DNA of 8,597 nt from an uncultured Verrucomicrobiota bacterium (GTDB lineage: Bacteria; Verrucomicrobiota; Verrucomicrobiae; Opitutales; Opitutaceae): positions 1 to 8,597 of the forward strand of contig CAMLQS010000216.1 in assembly GCA_946482165.1 (NCBI GenBank). The letters run 5' to 3'. The notes beneath the pieces were generated by a model. The model did not search any database, had not been told where the DNA came from, and saw only the letters and a program-made list of their open reading frames with translations. A program made the position numbers and the translations under genes. Shown here in pieces: positions 6,517 through 8,597 of this stretch. Positions within the stretch are counted from its first letter, which is position 1. Each line of letters starts with the position of its first letter.

Positions 6517-7821
6517 CTACTCGACCCGCGCGGAGCCGCGACCGTCGCCGAACTCGATTCCGACGCGTTCGCCCGCTTGAAGCGCCGCCGCGCGCGTCAC
6601 AGGACGACCCTGCTCGTCCCGCACGATCGCGAAGCCTCGGTTCAAAACCGAGGCCGGGCTCGCGGCCTGCAATCGTTTCCAAAAGCCCAGCAAACGCTGC
6701 GATTCCGCCTCGACCTTTCTTTGCGGGCCCGCCGCGGCCAGCCGTCCCGCCAACAAGGCCACGTCGTGCCGCCGCGCCTGCATCGCGTGCGCCAACGCCG
6801 CGTCGGAGCGGTTGCGCAAATCGTCCAGGCGCAACCAGCCGCGCTCCACCTGAGCCGCGGGCGAAAGCAGCTTCAGCCGCGCGCCCAGCCCGTCCAACCG
6901 GTCGCGGGCCGCGGTGAGCGCGACCTCCGCCTCGCCCGCCAATGCCCGACCGAGCCGCGCCAGACGTTCCGCCTCGGCCACGAAGCCGCTGGAGATCAGC
7001 TCCGCGGCGGCGCTCGGCGTCTCCGCCCGCGCGTCCGCCGCGAAATCGCATAGCGTGAAGTCGATCTCGTGACCCACCGCCGAGATCACCGGCACCCGCG
7101 ACGCGGCCACCGCGCGGACCAGCACCTCCTCGTTGAAAGCCCACAAATCCTCCAGCGAGCCGCCGCCGCGCCCGACGACGAGGAGGTCGAAATTCACCCC
7201 GCAGGCGATCGCATCGTTCGCCGCCGCGATCATCGCCGCGCACTCCGCGGCGGCGCCCTCGCCCTGCACCTTGGCCGGCAGCACCACCACGCGTCCGCGC
7301 CACTCGCGCCGCGCGAGGATCCGCAAAAAGTCCTGCACCGCCGCGCCCGTCGGCGAAGTCACAAACCCCACGGTCCGCGGCAGCCGCGGCAAGGGGCGCT
7401 TCCGCTCCTTATTGAACAACCCCTCCGCCGCCAGCCGCGCCTTGAGCGCCTCGAACTCGCGCTGCAAACGCCCGGTGCCGTCGTCGACCGCCGCGCGCAC
7501 GATGAGCTGATATTCTCCGCGCGCCTCGTAGACCGAGGCCTCGCCGTAAACGACAACCTGGCCGCCCTCGCGCAGCTTCGTCGTCTGCCGCGCCGCGTCG
7601 CCGCGAAACATCACCGCGCGCACCTGCGCGCCCGCGTCCTTGAGCGAAAAGTAGACATGGCCGCTCGCCTGTATACGCAGGTTGGATACTTCTCCGCGCA
7701 CCCAGCCCGGCTTGAGCCCCCCTTCGAGCAGCGCTTTCACGCGGCGCGTAAACTCCGTCACGCTCTCCGCCCGGGTCCCGCCGCCGCCGAGGTCGAATTC
7801 GCGTCCGCCGCCCGCGCTCAT
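6517..7821 (-). CDS. xseA: Exodeoxyribonuclease VII large subunit
   Basis: 434-residue large subunit of exonuclease VII, which with several small XseB subunits degrades single-stranded DNA from both ends into acid-soluble oligonucleotides in DNA repair. The N-terminal OB-fold covers about 18-110 (VTEFTRRVKALLE, GEVSNLRIQASGHVYFSLKD). The catalytic domain follows with VGFVTSPTGAAVQDFLRIL (151-169), GRGGGSLEDLWAFNEE (217-232), VISAVGHEIDFT (245-256) and RAETPSAAAELI (265-276), the hallmark motifs of the family. A long helical region (about 280-385) and a C-terminal barrel-like tail (SVLNRGFAIVRDEQGRPVT) complete it, and the length matches family members. The ATG overlaps the upstream gene's TGA as ATGA and has a GAGGGG Shine-Dalgarno about 9 bases before it; the longer in-frame extension is an antisense or shifted reading of the neighbouring gene. 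xseB is not in the window. Confidence 0.96.
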   Translation of the reverse strand: MSAGGGREFDLGGGGTRAESVTEFTRRVKALLEGGLKPGWVRGEVSNLRIQASGHVYFSLKDAGAQVRAVMFRGDAARQTTKLREGGQVVVYGEASVYEARGEYQLIVRAAVDDGTGRLQREFEALKARLAAEGLFNKERKRPLPRLPRTVGFVTSPTGAAVQDFLRILARREWRGRVVVLPAKVQGEGAAAECAAMIAAANDAIACGVNFDLLVVGRGGGSLEDLWAFNEEVLVRAVAASRVPVISAVGHEIDFTLCDFAADARAETPSAAAELISSGFVAEAERLARLGRALAGEAEVALTAARDRLDGLGARLKLLSPAAQVERGWLRLDDLRNRSDAALAHAMQARRHDVALLAGRLAAAGPQRKVEAESQRLLGFWKRLQAASPASVLNRGFAIVRDEQGRPVTRAAALQAGERVGIEFGDGRGSARVE

Positions 7822-8555
7822 ACGCCATCCCCCTCGCGGCCCTCGGCCGACGCCTCGTTCGCCGAGGCCCGCGCGGTCAGCCGCTTCCGCGCATACCGTA
7901 TGGCGACGACGACCGCCACCACGCCCGCGAGCGCCGCCAGGGCCACCTTGCCCTTTCCTTTCATCAGCGCGTCGCCGAAGACGATCATCAGCGCCACTCC
8001 GGCCGTCGCCGCCACCCACGAGATCGCCAGATATATCCGGAACGGCACCTCCGCCAGCCCGAGCAGGAAGCTCTGCACCACATAGGGCACCCCCGGCGTC
8101 ACCCGCACCAGCAGCACAAACATCCGCTGCTTGCCCGCCGGCACCACCGGCGCCGCGTAGCCGAGGAATCCGAGGAGGCGTCCCACCCACGGCCGCAGGA
8201 CGTAGCGCGCCAGCCCATACGAAATAGTCATGCTCACGGCCATGCTCGCGCCCGCCAGGGCGAGGACCGTCGGCAGGCCCAGCACCGGTCCGAACAGAGA
8301 CCCCGCAGCAAAGGCAAAAATCGAAACCGGAAATCCTATCGCCGGCAGCACCGCGAAGGCCGCGAAAAACCAACCTGCGCCCAAGCCCCGCACCCATGCG
8401 GCGGCCTGCCCGGCCAGTTCCTTGAGCCGTCCCCAGGTCTCCGGCGGCACCATCGCCGCGACCCCGGCAAGCGCGAGGCCGCCGAGCACGCAGATGGCGA
8501 AAGCCGCCATCCGCCGCCGCCGGTGTCTCGCCGCCGTAAGTTCCGCAGAATCCAT
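7818..8555 (-). CDS. TVP38/TMEM64 family (VTT domain) inner-membrane protein
   Basis: 245 residues. The protein belongs to the VTT/SNARE-associated group related to DedA, a family thought to include lipid scramblases or transporters; this member's cargo is unknown. Hydrophobic segments lie near 17-36, 58-82, 90-115, 146-166, 170-193 and 203-220. Family landmarks are LPAIGFPVSIFAFAAGSLFG (70-89), the Gly/Ala-rich re-entrant-like region, and RVTPGVPYVVQSFLLGL (151-167) followed by FRIYLAISWVAATAGV. The N-terminus is basic (RHRRRR at 10-15) and the C-terminus is a charged, disordered-looking tail (RASANEASAEGREGDGV), both probably cytoplasmic. The ATG at 8553-8555 has GGAAGGG seven bases upstream. 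Its stop overlaps the xseA start (ATGA, 7818-7821), so the two are co-translated. Only 42 non-coding bases remain to the right edge, so further upstream operon members cannot be judged. Confidence 0.9.
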   Translation of the reverse strand: MDSAELTAARHRRRRMAAFAICVLGGLALAGVAAMVPPETWGRLKELAGQAAAWVRGLGAGWFFAAFAVLPAIGFPVSIFAFAAGSLFGPVLGLPTVLALAGASMAVSMTISYGLARYVLRPWVGRLLGFLGYAAPVVPAGKQRMFVLLVRVTPGVPYVVQSFLLGLAEVPFRIYLAISWVAATAGVALMIVFGDALMKGKGKVALAALAGVVAVVVAIRYARKRLTARASANEASAEGREGDGV

Positions 8556-8597
8556 CCGGCCACCCTTCCGCCGCCCCCCGCGCCGGTCAAGCGCCCC

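Noticed and set aside
4031..6580. 849-codon open frame on the plus strand opposite DUF1800
   Set aside because: Its translation is Arg/Gly/Ala/Val-rich with no recognisable motif, and it is fully antisense to a gene with clear domains; long antisense frames are expected in GC-rich DNA.
7069..8085. 338-codon plus-strand open frame across xseA and the VTT gene
   Set aside because: It is His/Arg/Pro-rich low-complexity sequence antisense to two well-supported genes.

Overview
The window is uniformly GC-rich (roughly two thirds G+C by eye) and densely coded. It most resembles a chromosome segment from the phylum Verrucomicrobiota, probably Opitutales/Opitutaceae. This is inferred from the DUF1800 - DUF1501 - small WGTPY-type protein trio, the 'DTNxNxLSDxWE ... 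DxDGDGFxNxxEAxAGTDPFD' start of the DUF1800 protein, and the general gene style. No RNA gene, transposase, integrase, CRISPR array or phage gene was seen, and nothing suggests recent transfer.

Layout from left to right. (1) 1-80 is non-coding and holds two short hairpins beyond the 3' end of the first gene. (2) 81-590, minus strand: a short MgtC/SapB-family membrane protein. (3) 591-735: a divergent intergenic region. (4) 736-1794, plus strand: a Rieske [2Fe-2S] / non-heme-iron oxygenase, the only plus-strand gene, with no reductase or ferredoxin beside it. (5) 1809-6388, minus strand, read right to left: a three-gene secreted-protein module. It contains a large Sec-exported DUF1800 protein carrying thrombospondin-3-like and Calx-beta-like modules, a Tat-exported DUF1501 protein, and a small membrane-anchored protein whose C-terminus looks like a type II secretion pseudopilin head. 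(6) 6389-6516: an intergenic gap with a plausible terminator for the gene upstream. (7) 6517-8555, minus strand, read right to left: a TVP38/TMEM64 (VTT-domain) membrane protein overlapping by ATGA with xseA, the large subunit of exodeoxyribonuclease VII.

The DUF1800/DUF1501 pair is a very common gene pair in Planctomycetota and Verrucomicrobiota with no settled function, and the third gene adds a less noticed partner. This trio is the best candidate in the window for an undescribed system: three exported or membrane-anchored proteins, close-packed in one direction, using two export routes. The orphan Rieske oxygenase is the second candidate, because its substrate cannot be read from its neighbours. 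A further pattern is that the trio and the oxygenase all lack a Shine-Dalgarno sequence, while mgtC, the VTT gene and xseA each have one.
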